A DNA stretch of 64,000 bases from Leptasterias polaris (GCA_037783415.1 JAZGTN010000009.1:12462001-12526000), one strand, 5' to 3'. Shown: positions 33,268-61,890, numbered from the stretch's first letter. Numbers and translations: made by a program. Notes: generated by a model not told the origin, from the letters alone.

Positions 33268-34100
33268 AAGAATAGTAAATTCGCATACGGGCTAATTTAT
33301 GCAATTGTTTAATTAGTTGGGCTGACTTAATTAGTAGGTTAATTAATTTGGGGCGCCTAGGCATAATGGTTTGGGATATAAGGAAAACAACTGTGAAGAA
33401 AAAACTTAAGATTTTATTACTTTTCGATGACAACTTTTCAAATGAAATTTAAGTAGTTGCGTGTTTAACCATAGACTTTGTCACAGTAAATTCGCACACG
33501 GGCTGTATTAGGCAATTGTGTAATTAGTTGGGCTGAGTTAATTAGTGGGTTAATTAATTGGGGGCGCCCAGGCATAATGGTTTGGGATGTATTGAAGACA
33601 TCTGTGAAGAAAAACCTGAAGAATTTATCATTTTTCGATGACAACTTTTCAAATGAAATTTAAGTAGTTGCGTCAGTTTAACCATAGACTTTGTCACAGT
33701 AAATTCGCATACGGGCTAATTTATGCAATTGTTTAATTAGTTGGGCTGAGTTAATTAGCGGGTTAATTAATTGGGGGCGCCTAGGCATGATGGTTTGGGA
33801 TATAAGGAAGACAACTGTGAACAAAAAAATTAAGATTTGATGTTTTTTCGATGACAACTTTTCAAATGAATTTTGGGTAGTTGCATATTTACTCTATGAC
33901 TCGTGTTGTAAATTCGCAAATGGGCTATAATTATGCAAATGTTTAATTAGTTGTGCTGAGCTAACCAGTTGACTAATTAAATGGGGGCGCCTATTTAGTA
34001 AAGTTTGGGATATTAGAAAACCACCTGTGAAGAAAAAACATTGAATTTCTTCCTGTTTCAGTGAAAACATTGCAATTGAAAACGAAGTAGTAACTCGAGA
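33268..34100 (-). repeat. tandem array of ~200-bp units, right end
   Basis: Inverted copies of the left-end unit, with GACAACTTTTCAAATGAA at about 33430, 33640 and 33853 and a fourth diverged unit to 34100. They are more diverged from one another than the left array. Confidence 0.85.
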
Positions 34101-34210
34101 TTTCGGGAATCCGTACCCTCTGTCAATGACGGTCGTTGACAAGGTTTTTTGTAATTTGGTGCTGGCACCAAATTTAGTGCTCACTTCAGCCTGGTCAGAG
34201 CTTGCCATTG

Positions 34211-34355
34211 TTAGGCCGTGTCCGAATTGGCGGCTACAGCTACGGCTACGGCTAGATTTCCGCGTCATCGTGCATTGAAGTATAGGACGTCCTTAGCAAC
34301 ACCCTTAGCAACAGCCGTAGCCGTAGCCGTAGCCGCCAATTCGGATACGGCCTTA
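34211..34355. mobile_element. PIF/Harbinger-like MITE with TTA duplication
   Basis: TTA flanks both ends. The inverted termini are GGCCGTGTCCGAATTGGCGG and CCGCCAATTCGGATACGGCC. The interior has GGCTACGGCTACGG repeats in mirrored order. The 3-base TTA duplication suits PIF/Harbinger. Confidence 0.65.
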
Positions 34356-34450
34356 CGCTTCCCCATTTGTAAAGTTGTAGTTTGTCGCGTTTTCTTTGTT
34401 GACCCTTAACAATACCAACCAACAGAGGGCGCGGACACCAAGAGCGCTAC

Positions 34451-34787
34451 GTATAGATTTCTAAAGTACGGCCTTTTCGAAACCGCAGTTTTGGTTTAAC
34501 TTCATACCTGTGTCTAGTCTTGGTGTTATAAAAAGTGCCTCTGCGTTGGTGTCCTCCATAGCATACGGTAAATTTGCGTGGGCTGATGAGAAAGTGATCC
34601 AACAGTTTTACAGTTTGTACAATGTTACACAAATAATCACAAACTGTGATGAGTTTGGAAACAAAGCAACCAATCATGGGGTGTATTTTGTATTTGTTTG
34701 TTAGGCCTATTGAAAGTTTGCAGAACCGTACGATTGCCCGTCCATGCCATTAATCAAGCGCGGTTTGTTTGTCAGCAGTCTGATTGG
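34451..34787 (+). repeat. X1: 337-bp segment, duplicated at 37140-37476
   Basis: Matches X2 wherever compared, with the same length and the same spurious ORF. Starts GTATAGATTTCTAAAG and ends CAGTCTGATTGG. No coding evidence. Confidence 0.9.
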
Positions 34788-35263
34788 TGCACCACACCAA
34801 ATAAGCCAGAATTAATGCGCCAAGCTACTTATCATAATTTGTAAACCCACAACTTATTTTTAATTACAACGTTTTGGGGGTCATGCAATTAATAGATTGT
34901 GTAAATATAATAATCTATCACAACCTGGGGGTTCTGTGCTTCAACCTTTGAGGAGACTTGATAAATTTAGGCGTTAAAGTTGGCCCTATTTGAACGGGAA
35001 AGTGGAGAAGTGCTTCACGAAAACTGGCAGCAAGTCGGTTTTGGAAAAAAACAAATTTCGCGTTTTTTTCTTCTGGGGTAGTTAGCAAAAATTCCAAACG
35101 GCTGACCTGGCAAAAATTGAAAAGAATTCTAAAGTTCAGTCGTCCGAAAATATGTTTGATCGGTTTTCAAGAGGCTGAGAGACTTACACGATTTTTTGAG
35201 TATTTTTGAATATTTATCATTTAGCATTGGTTCCTATGGGAGTTTATTTAGTGTGGTGCGCCC
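34787..35263 (+). mobile_element. Y1: 477-bp element with GGTGCACCACAC ends
   Basis: Ends are inverted: GTGCACCACACCAAATAA and TTATTTAGTGTGGTGCGCCC. It is identical in length, and apparently in sequence, to Y2 (36663-37139). A diverged inverted copy is at 53132-53559. Confidence 0.8.
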
Positions 35264-36662
35264 TTTATATACAACATGGCGGCGCCCGTGCAGCCATGTT
35301 TGTGTTCTGTTTACAGATGTAGGCTTGAAACAACGACAGTAATGAGTTGTGTGGGGGCATTGTGTGTCACTTTGTTGCTGTTTTTACATTGGAAACATCA
35401 TTTCTTTGACTGTAAACTGTTAGTATAGCAATAATGTTTCTATTTCCTCAAATTACAATACATTTATTAACCGAGAATACTTCAACGTTTCAAACTCAAA
35501 GAGGGGTTTGCTTTCTAAACCTTCATGGTTAAACTATGACAAGTAATAAGTATGAGTGAGACTGACGGTTTTAGTCACATTCAAAGAATCATGAGCCAAC
35601 GTGGCTGGTTGAATATGAAAAAAGGAGAGAAAAACCACCAATAGACTATTTGAAGAGGAGTAGGGGGGGGGGGTGGTGGATATGGCATCATATGTCAAGT
35701 TTCCGGAAGGTGAATGCACTCTGATGCGTGTGAAACCCTAGGCCTAGCCCCCAACCAGCAGCCTAAACCCTACACTATACTGCACAAACCGTAGCCGTCA
35801 GCCCAAACCCCAGCCCCCAGCCCAAACCCTACACCCATCAAGCCGAATCATGCCCCCAGCCCCCTAACCCTAGCCCCTAGCCGAAATCATAGCCCCAGCC
35901 CAAACCCTAACCCCCAGCCGAGCCTACCCCCAAAGCCCAAAACCCTAGCGGTCAGCCCGGACCCTAGCCCCCAGCCCAAACACCTTATTAGCTTACAGTC
36001 TTAACTCTTAACTATAGTCCAATTGTTCCCGTTCACCCACAAATTATTAACCGTAAAGTGTCTGGAAGGGCATTTTGCAACAAGCCCCGCCCACGCCCCG
36101 CCCACCCATTCACCCCCTTATCCCTTAAAGCTAGGTAAAATGAAACTTGGAATGACAATTAAACGTGGTAAAATGACCTATGTATATTCTTTTTTGTTAT
36201 AAAGTTCACCATTTTAAACTCAATATTATGATTACATGGTTAAAAATGTTGGCGGGTAAGCAAAATCTACCCCCCCCCCCCTTCTCAGGCCCTCCCTCTT
36301 CAATCCCCTTTCCCTTTTACAGCTTCCACATTAGTTAACCCCCTCTTGTCAATTATTAAAAATAATTGTAAGGCGTTTAGAATCGTATAACTAAAAAAAA
36401 AGAGATAAGTTTATAACTTGTTGAGTGACTAGGATTTGGATATAACAACTGACTTGTCATTAGAGTGTACACAGCGTGTAATGCATGTTTTTCTTATCGC
36501 ATTGCTTAGAGTACATGTAAATGCTCTAACATGTTTGACCTTGTTGTAGACGAACGCAATAACATTTCCAATTAATTTTTTCAGATATCAAGTCAGTGAC
36601 TTATTTTCAACAATTTAAGCATAATTTTTTAACCATAAAGAATAATTAAGTGCCCTTATAGG
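35264..36662. other. Z: unique segment between two Y elements
   Basis: It begins with a GC-rich ACATGGCGGCGCCCGTGCAG, holds a C-rich telomere-like minisatellite (35735-35990), homopolymer G and C runs (35664, 36270) and AT-rich DNA. No gene is seen. Confidence 0.5.
35735..35990 (+). repeat. degenerate CCCTAA/CCCAGCC minisatellite
   Basis: About 16 irregular units of the type AGCCCAAACCCTAGCCCCC. Several contain CCCTAA, the complement of the TTAGGG animal telomere repeat, but the array is far from a pure telomeric run. Confidence 0.75.
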
Positions 36663-37139
36663 GTGCACCACACCAAATAAGCCAGAATTAATGCGCCAAG
36701 CTACTTATCATAATTTGTAAACCCACAACTTATTTTTAATTACAACGTTTTGGGGGTCATGCAATTAATAGATTGTGTAAATATAATAATCTATCACAAC
36801 CTGGGGGTTCTGTGCTTCAACCTTTGAGGAGACTTGATAAATTTAGGCGTTAAAGTTGGCCCTATTTGAACGGGAAAGTGGAGAAGTGCTTCACGAAAAC
36901 TGGCAGCAAGTCGGTTTTGGAAAAAAACAAATTTCGCGTTTTTTTCTTCTGGGGTAGTTAGCAAAAATTCCAAACGGCTGACCTGGCAAAAATTGAAAAG
37001 AATTCTAAAGTTCAGTCGTCCGAAAATATGTTTGATCGGTTTTCAAGAGGCTGAGAGACTTACACGATTTTTTGAGTATTTTTGAATATTTATCATTTAG
37101 CATTGGTTCCTATGGGAGTTTATTTAGTGTGGTGCGCCC
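36663..37139 (+). mobile_element. Y2: second 477-bp Y element
   Basis: Same orientation as Y1 with no differences seen. It is followed directly by X2. Confidence 0.8.
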
Positions 37140-37476
37140 GTATAGATTTCTAAAGTACGGCCTTTTCGAAACCGCAGTTTTGGTTTAACTTCATACCTGT
37201 GTCTAGTCTTGGTGTTATAAAAAGTGCCTCTGCGTTGGTGTCCTCCATAGCATACGGTAAATTTGCGTGGGCTGATGAGAAAGTGATCCAACAGTTTTAC
37301 AGTTTGTACAATGTTACACAAATAATCACAAACTGTGATGAGTTTGGAAACAAAGCAACCAATCATGGGGTGTATTTTGTATTTGTTTGTTAGGCCTATT
37401 GAAAGTTTGCAGAACCGTACGATTGCCCGTCCATGCCATTAATCAAGCGCGGTTTGTTTGTCAGCAGTCTGATTGG
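37140..37476 (+). repeat. X2: second 337-bp X segment
   Basis: No differences from X1 seen. Right of it the sequence is unique (GCCTAATTGATCTC) and leads into the RTK-2 5' region. Confidence 0.9.
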
Positions 37477-37953
37477 GCCTAATTGATCTCTCCGTTAATG
37501 GAGATCGACGGGAACTATGGCCTATCTATTGCGTCATCACTGAACACACCCCAAAATAATGAATTGTTCATGAGGATAAAGAAAACTGAAATCGATTCTT
37601 TACACAACCATAGGGTGCGACCCATTCATGCGTGACCGTCATCGACCAGCTATTTGGTCTGCATAAGAAGTAGGACCCAATGACCGGGAACCACAATTTT
37701 TCATAAAAATTATAATAACAACTGTTTACTTTTCGAGAGTGGCACCTCCATGCACCTACTGAGGGCATGCTCAGGGCCATTGGTAATGCACTCGTGTTTA
37801 TTCTACGTCTGAATACTGGTTGAAACATGTCATTCTTCATAAAATTATAAGATAGCAGCCGTTAGTATTTACTGCATAATAAAGAAGTAGACTATATAGC
37901 TTCAAATCATCGTGTATAGATGCCCAGTAGAAGTGGTAAAATCATTCACAATA

Positions 37954-54926
<16,973 letters not shown>

Positions 54927-55180
54927 ATTCAAGTTTATTTTCAGTCTGTATAAAGCATAACTCCAACATACCGAGGGATGAGTGTTGGATATCCCCTTAC
55001 AGGGGACGAGGTGATGAATCCTCGTACTCTTTGGACCTACGAAAAGACTCATAAAATCTAGCCTGAACATCTGACGTCCCACTTCGAGGCTCGTAATAAA
55101 TAACGCCATATACCAGCCGGGCCGGATGTTGCTAGGTGTACCTTTGACCTCGCATTCATTTCACACGGAGATTCGTAGTG

Positions 55181-55186
55181 AATAAA
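55181..55186 (+). terminator. polyadenylation signal candidate for RTK-2
   Basis: AATAAA about 255 bases after the RTK-2 stop. Another (AATAAATAA) lies at about 55095. Confidence 0.4.
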
Positions 55187-56010
55187 ACAACACTACATGA
55201 TGTAAACATTATGCTCACGCTGTATTCAGACGACAGAAAGTGCAAGCTGACAAATTACTTCACCTCGGATCATAACATTGACATGGAAAGCTTACGTCAC
55301 AGCGCGTTTATCCAATGAAATCATTGGGCATGTAAGACCAGTGCCTGTCTTTATCCTTGCGGAAAGACATGGGACCAGGCTAACCATCCATTTGAGATAT
55401 TTGACAATAGCGGTCGTCCGACTCACCAGTCCTTTTCCATTGTTCTCATTGCTAAAACAATGGAAAAGGATCAATGAGTGAGATGCCCGCTATCTTCTCA
55501 AAAGTAACTCATTTAACTGCAGTGAATAGTGACATGAAGAAATTAATACAAAGCACCAATGGCAATCATTTCCCGTAAAGATTGCAGACTTTACACTGTG
55601 TGTAAATCGTGCGTATTGGAATATCACACTCATTCCAATCCATTTATGTTTAATTTAATTATTTTTTTATAATTTCAAGTCTTTTTAGGAGATTATCTTT
55701 TTAGGTGTTCCTACCAATTCAAACAAAAAATTCATTCAATTTAATTTAACACCCAGCGCGTTCAATTTCGTTTGAAAATGAATGCTCCGTTGGATCAGCA
55801 TGCAACAGTCAAAATGAGTAATTCAATTTCAACAGTCAAAAGGAGTAATTCAGTCAATTTCACCAGTTAAGCATACACTGGTCAAATAAGATCGTTCAAA
55901 TTCATTAGGTCGCAAAGATGTAGAAGCCAACGTCAAAAGGCAAACATTAAATTTCATTAATTTTAACAGGTAGTAGAAGCTCATGTGAAGAATGATGAAA
56001 TTGTTGTATT
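55187..56010. other. 3' flank of RTK-2
   Basis: No exon is seen. A foldback pairs AGTCCTTTTCCATTGTTC with CAATGGAAAAGGATC at 55428-55471. Confidence 0.35.
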
Positions 56011-56332
56011 GAATAATAATAACTAGTTCTTATTTATATAGCGCATTTTTTTTACAATAACGCCTCAATGCGCTTGTGTCCTGGTCATTGGGCCAATAAC
56101 ATTCCTTTAATATTTCTTAGCTCCCTGGGGAGTATACAGCTCCGAGCTGCCGTGGCGCTCTGAAGGCCTTTTCAAACACAATATCAGCCTCTACCCTCGC
56201 AGGTACCCATTTATACCCCAGGGTGAAGAGAAGCAATTATAGCGAAGAGTCTTGCTCAAGGACACAAGCGTCACGACCGGGACTCGAACCCACACCCCGA
56301 TGACTAAACCACCAGAACTTGACATGACACCC
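56011..56332 (-). mobile_element. tRNA-derived SINE, family S1 copy 2
   Basis: Inverted relative to copy 1. Has GGGTTCGAGTCCCGG, the CTTGTGTCCTTGAGCAAGAC core and the tail GCGCTATATAAATAAGAAC then (TTA)n. Part of the tRNA head is deleted. Confidence 0.8.
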
Positions 56333-57398
56333 TATAACTTGAATGTCTATAAATGAAATAGGAAGACAGTAACGAACCTAAATGAGAATAACTAAGTCAT
56401 GTGTGCATGAAAACGAAACTGTAGCTAAAAGGAAACCCTAGTTTGAATGAATTTGGGACAATGCGTTAATTTTAAACGCGATTTATTGAAATTGTTTTTA
56501 ATTTTTTGCTGAAACTGGCCGGGAAAACCTTTTATGACATTTAAACTATTTGTTAACTAATCCTGATGCTCTAGTGTACACCCATTCATCTTAAAAATGG
56601 GGTCATAGTTTAGTGTTTATCAATTTAATGCTGATTTTTAAGCAAAATAATCAAGGGAGATGCAATAAAAGTCACCTGTAAAAGTTTCAGCTGAATACAC
56701 CGTCTATTTGCTGCAGTTAAACAACGGTTACGGTATTTTCGTCAAGAGCGTTAAATTCATCCTTGTCTCTAGCGAGGTGACAACGGGTACCAACCGCATC
56801 TCTTTCCGCAGCATTTATAAACGGACACCACAACAGTTTGAATCTCAAAGACTCGCCTTGTTGTGAGTTTTGGAGGTTCGAATTTGTTGGTTTTTACTCT
56901 TATACTGATTTTTAATCAACAGGGCAGTTCAGATGAAATAATTTCTCTTGATGTTTACTACCATTAGGCCTACCATCTTTATAACAAGTTAGCTTTCAGA
57001 TAGAAATTATAGAATGTATATACTTTTGTTATTACCAAAGGTATGACCTGACCCCTAAATATCAACTCTTCAAATAGTATAATCCTTTACACTAAACAAT
57101 TATGAATTTAATTTTAAAGTGCTGAAATATGTATTTATGCAAAGCAGAAGTTTTACAAGTAAATTTTTTTATTTTATTATTCATATACACAATATTAAGT
57201 TAGTTTTGTCACTCTATAATGCAGTACTGCCACAGTGTTTTTCTTTTGGTGTATCGTCATGAATATTCATTACCGCAGCTCATGACGTTGTTGTATAAAA
57301 GTATTTTTATATTTTCTCATTGTATAGTTAAATGTTTGTTGGGTTTTTTAAACATCGTTTTTACTTTTCCAGTTTAATCTTAGTAATGCTAGACGATC
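56333..57398. other. intergenic, nothing recognised
   Basis: AT-rich, no exon or strong repeat seen. 56500-56570 shares GGCCGGGAAAACCT-like text with 10606-10630. Confidence 0.35.
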
Positions 57399-57422
57399 GG
57401 GGACACTAGGTGGCGGCAGACT

Positions 57423-58047
57423 TACCAGGGGTGCGTTCCACTTGCGCAAACGTTTGCCAACAATAGATCGATCCATTAAGCCCCGCCTCCTTACGAGTTG
57501 ACCAATCACAGCCGCGAAACCCGATCACCATTAGTGCAAAGATCACCAAACGGCTCAAATGGTGATCAGATTTCGCGTTTGTGATTGGTCAATGAGAAAT
57601 GGGCGTGGCTTAATGGATCGGTGTATTTTGAGTGGAACGAGTTGTGCCCCAACAACGTTGGCGAACGTTCGCAACCATAGGCGAACGTATTTCTGAGGTG
57701 TTGGTGTGTGGTTTTTAAAATGGCAGACAACAAAACGTAAGCAGACTATATTTATTTTCTTGTTACGAAAATAGTTATAATGTGTTTTTAGTGGTTGGTA
57801 ACGCAGTCAGGTGGAGTTGAAATGACAACTTATATAGTTGAGGTCGTGATCTACAAACGAGGACTAAAATTTACCTACAATACAGCAAAAACCTAGTTAC
57901 ACAAATTAAAACTCGTACGGTATCGCCATCTTCATTACAGAGCGCCGCCATATCGACATCAAGAAGTTCGCAACCAATCGTCCCAACGACCACAAACGGT
58001 TGCGCGAACGTTCGCGATCTGTTTGCGCACGGAACGCACCCCTGGTA
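57423..58047. mobile_element. MITE with AGGGGTGCGTTCC ends
   Basis: Inverted ends as above, with inner pairing of GCGCAAACGTTTGCC / GTTGCGCGAACGTTCGC. The middle contains AAAATGGCAGAC. Interrupted by the family A MITE. Confidence 0.7.
57463..57626. mobile_element. palindromic MITE, family A copy 2
   Basis: Near-identical to 7131-7291. Ends ATCGATCCATTAAGCC and GGCTTAATGGATCGG. Confidence 0.75.
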
Positions 58048-58439
58048 TTAAGCCATTGTCCTCTGAATTGCGCGCATGCTCAGAAAAACGTAATCAACTA
58101 ATGCTCTGGTTTGTCTGCTGCCACCTAGCGTCTTAAAGCCTCCAAGTGTTTCTGCGATCTGTCATCTGTAGAATGATTTTAACGTTTTTAAAGACCTTTA
58201 TAAACAATAGACAATTGTAAAATAAAATAACACAATTTTATGCGAGATTATTACTTGAACTTTCTTCGGAGTCTTTGTAGGTAGGGTCTTCCGTTTATTA
58301 ATTTGACAAACTAAAAGTAAAAACTGGTACTCCTCCGGGTTTCGTCCTGCGTTCAATTCGTTTACTTGTTTGTGCCCTTTCCACCCCAACTCAATCTGAA
58401 TGTGAAACTAAATAAGTGTCAAATGCTGAAAGAATATTC

Positions 58440-58772
58440 AATAATAATATAATAACTAGTTCATTATATAGCGCATTTTACAATAACGTCTCAATGCGCT
58501 TTACATTAGTGCCCTGAACATTGGGCCAATAACAATCCATTATAGTCTTTCTCAGCTCTGAGCCGCCGTGGCGCTCAGAAGGCTTTTTCCAACACGATAT
58601 CAAACCTCTACCCTCGCAGGTACCCCTTTATACCACTGGGTGAAGAGAAGGGTATAGCAAAGTGTCTTGCTCAAGGACACAAGCGTCACGACCGGGACTC
58701 GAACCCACACCCCGATGACTAAACCACCAGAACTTGAATCCGATGATCTAAACCACCCGGCCATGACACCCT
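58440..58772 (-). mobile_element. tRNA-derived SINE, family S1 copy 3
   Basis: The most complete head: on the minus strand TGGCCGGGTGGTTTAGATC (A box) and GGGTTCGAGTCCCGG (B box), then the common body and tail. Confidence 0.85.
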
Positions 58773-58912
58773 ACTTATTTGACTTGCATGGACACTAGTA
58801 GTGGGACTCTAGTCTGCTGCCACCAAGGGTCCATTACATTCACTGATTCATTTAAAAATGAACAAGTTTGAAAACTGTTTTTGAGTAGTGGTGAGTAACA
58901 AGCTCTTCTCGG

Positions 58913-59855
58913 AGTCACCGCTACTCAAGTCACCAATACTCGAGTCACCACTACCCAAGTCACCACTACTTGAGTCGCCACTACTCGAGTCACCACTACC
59001 CAAGTCACCACTACTTGAGTCGCCACTACTCAAGTCCCCACTACTTGAGTCGCCACTACTCGAGTCACTGCTACTCAAGTCCCCACTGCTCGAGTCACCA
59101 CTATTTGAGTCACCACTACTCGAGTCATCACTACTCGAGTCACCACTACTCGAGTCACCACTACTCAAGTCACCACTACTCGAGTCACCACTACTCGAGT
59201 CATCACTACTCGAGTCACCACTACTCAAGTCATCACTACTCAAGTCATCACTACTCGAGTCACCACTACTCAAGTCATCACTACTCAAGTCACCACTAAT
59301 CGATTCACCACTACTCGAGTCACATCTACTCAAGTCACCACTATTCGAGTCACCACTACTCGAGTCATCACTACTCGAGTCACCACTACTCGAGTCACCA
59401 CTACTCAAGTCATCACTAACTCGAGTCACCACTACTCGAGTCACATCTACTCACACCACTACTCGAGTCACCACTACTCGAGTCACCACTACTCGAATCA
59501 CCACTACTCGAGTCACCACTACTTAAGTCACCACTACTCGAGTCACCACTACTCGAGTCATCACTACTCGAGTCACCACTACTCAAGTCATCACTACTCG
59601 AGTCACCACTACTCGAGTCACCACTACTCGAGTCACCACTACTCGAGTCACATCTACTCACACCACTACTCGAGTCACCACTACTCGAGTCATCACTACT
59701 CGAGTCACCACTACTCAAGTCATCACTACTCGAGTCACCACTACTCGAGTCACATCTACCCAAGTCACCACTACTCGAGTCACCACTACTTGAGCAGCTG
59801 ACCACTACTCGAGTCATCACTACTCGAGTCACCACTACTTGAGTCACCACCACTT
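58913..59855. repeat. 15-bp minisatellite (CACCACTACTCGAGT)n, ~60 copies
   Basis: A continuous array with CTCGAG in most units. Variants CTCAAG, CTTGAG, CATCACTACT and CACATCTACT are scattered. Shifts in register occur near 59417, 59450, 59655 and 59800. Open frames of up to 212 codons on both strands arise because the unit is a multiple of three; they are not genes. Confidence 0.97.
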
Positions 59856-60097
59856 GTTATGCCAATTTGTTTTTCAAATAACAAACATTCAGATTTATTC
59901 ATTTATTTAGCAATTTGTTATTTATTTAAATTTTAAGAATTAACCACCAGTGGGCAAAAAACATGACAGTGACACTGCAAAAAGTGTAACTATTATGCTA
60001 TTATTTTGTGCAAACTGTGGTTTCATCGTTAACGTGACGTTGCAAAAACATTGCTATCAATAATTGTACACAATTATTATTTAGTAAAAATTGTAAT

Positions 60098-60478
60098 TTA
60101 ATAACACATTAAACGCTCACTTGACGACCAACGGGTTATGATCACACAATTCCAAACACTTTCACAATGACTAAATACCGGTTTACGGCTCAGAGTGTTG
60201 ACGTCATCGTAAACTTGGTCCAAATATCCTGACGTCTCATTAATATACCAATTGTAGTTCGTTTGGGTGATCTCAGATTGGACCGAGGATGGTATGTACA
60301 CTGGGGCCAGACCATGCAAAGCGAAGTTCAAAGTTAACAGTAAGATTTTGTAATACATTATTTGATAATTAAATAGCCGACGCAATGCTATACGTGTTGA
60401 AGCAATATGGTGAAACTCCTTGGAAAGAACAGGTGCAGCAGCATTCATGGCATGTTGCAAGCTCCTTTCTAGAGACAT
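60098..60478 (-). CDS. hypothetical protein, 126 codons, uncertain
   Basis: An ATG-started minus-strand ORF (MSLERSLQHAMNAAAP...) ends in TAA within AT-rich DNA. It has one hydrophobic stretch (ILLLTLNFALHGLAPVYI) and a polar segment with NETSGYLDQVYDDV. I do not recognise a family, and no flanking exon was found. It could be chance. Confidence 0.25.
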   Translation of the reverse strand: MSLERSLQHAMNAAAPVLSKEFHHIASTRIALRRLFNYQIMYYKILLLTLNFALHGLAPVYIPSSVQSEITQTNYNWYINETSGYLDQVYDDVNTLSRKPVFSHCESVWNCVIITRWSSSERLMCY

Positions 60479-61719
60479 TGTGATGTACCATGAAGCAATT
60501 ACTAAAATTAGTTACCGAATGATGTTCAACCGGGATATGATCAAGGCATGCACAACTATTGAGGCAGCATCATCTGAAAGCACTTTCCACTTTAACATTT
60601 CTGATTTGGGCATAATTATTATAGTCAGATTCGTAGACTTTCTGTGAATCCATTGATAATGTATTATCAAACATGATAAAGGTTCCATACAATTACGTTG
60701 AGGCTTTAATCTGAATATTGGCGACCTGTATTTTGATCAAACTAAATTTCCATTTCCTTTATTTCAATTTTTTTCGGATAAACAAACACTGTAGTGTTTG
60801 CATCAGTGTCAACATAGGTTCTGAAAACGTGCAATAACTAAATTCCAATCTTTTTGAAGTAAGATAAATATGGGGCTAGATTATCAAAAGCCTGACGTAG
60901 AATGGTCCGAACGCGGCCGTAAAATCCATTGAGAACTACACGTATTTTGTGGCCGGAAGGACGTCATCATTTTTTTCTCTCTCTAGCTGGAAAGTATTAA
61001 GTACGTCATCTCATGAATTATTCATTGACCTCACAGGGCAATGTGAACAATTCTTCCCACTCGGCTACCGCCTGATGGCCTTCGTGGGGGATTAAACTAT
61101 ATAAATTGCTGGCAAACCATTAGAAAGTTTGTTCCGGTTGACAGATTCCGAAAGTCTACTGGTTTTGTTGACTGGAAAAAGTGTGGGCCCTACACCTACA
61201 GCCTCACTAGATGCTCGTATTGTCAACAAAGGCACTGCATTGTGAACGCGTTTATTTAGCATACCTTGAATTCCATTTCTAAGGCCTACACTAAATATTT
61301 CAAGCAGACTACAAATGGTATCTGAGTTTAGTGTAAATATGTTGAATACTACTGGAGAGTGACACTGTGAACTTGAATGCTGATTTTGAACACACCCTGC
61401 TTCCGTAGTGTTGGTACTCTACCGGTAAATTGGACAGAACTTCGGCGGTAAATCGGGTCGTCAGAGCCCGTGTTGTGCTCTTCAAAACTGTGGAAAGTTC
61501 TTTTGATTTTAGCAGACACTTGGTCTTAATAATCTATTGGGATTTTGTGGAAATCATAACAGTACCTACATAATTATATGTGATCATGGGCTTCTTGGAC
61601 TCATCGATGTTTTGGGCCAGCAGTATTGTGTGCTTGGTGTACTTGCAAAAAGGTCAGTTTTATGAGTCCATGTTGGAACTATTGTGTGTATAGATAGGTT
61701 GCAATATGACGTAAATCGG
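60479..61719. other. intergenic, nothing recognised
   Basis: No exon, strong palindrome or tandem array was seen. Confidence 0.3.
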
Positions 61720-61873
61720 CCATCTTTACGGGCAATTTGGAACACACAGTCCCGCGTTACGCGTGAGAACAAAACTCATTGCATGATTGGTTTAGTGAAC
61801 GACGCGGCTGCGTTAATAATTTGAGCGCTTGACGCGCCTGCGAGCCAAAATGCGATTTGCCCGTAAAGATGGC
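61720..61873. mobile_element. short palindromic MITE (GCCATCTTTACGGGCAA ends)
   Basis: GCCATCTTTACGGGCAA at the left mirrors TTGCCCGTAAAGATGGC at the right. The interior has CGCGTTACGCG-like text. Adjacent to the family K element. Confidence 0.65.
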
Positions 61874-61890
61874 GTCTACTGGGAACTATC

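Larger units (their letters stand above)
27836..34203. mobile_element. 6.4-kb DNA-transposon relic with repeat-rich inverted ends
   Basis: The terminal text GACCAGACTGAAGTGAGCAC at the left is mirrored at the right end (GTGCTCACTTCAGCCTGGTC). Both are followed inward by AAATTTGGTGCCAGCACC and GTCAACGACCGTCA. Next, on each side, comes a tandem array of ~200-bp units (27990-28834 and, inverted, 33268-34100). Then come an inverted pair of CG-rich units (30745-31053 and about 33100-33250). The interior holds a broken Ulp1-like protease on the minus strand. No transposase was recognised. Superfamilies with Ulp1 domains (Mutator-like, KDZ) are candidates, not conclusions. Confidence 0.7.
57399..58133. 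mobile_element. three-level nest of palindromic elements
   Basis: Outer ends GACACTAGGTGGCGGCAGAC and GTCTGCTGCCACCTAGCGTC are inverted. Inside, 57423-58047 has ends TACCAGGGGTGCGTTCC and GGAACGCACCCCTGGTA. Inside that, 57463-57626 is MITE family A. Confidence 0.7.

Noticed and set aside
34510..37393. Two identical 64-codon plus-strand ORFs
   Set aside because: Identity reflects the recent duplication of X, not coding constraint. No homology or splice context.
58848..59853. Long SSGDS- and ESPLL-repeat ORFs on both strands
   Set aside because: By-products of the 15-bp minisatellite. All frames of such an array stay open, and there is no flanking gene structure.
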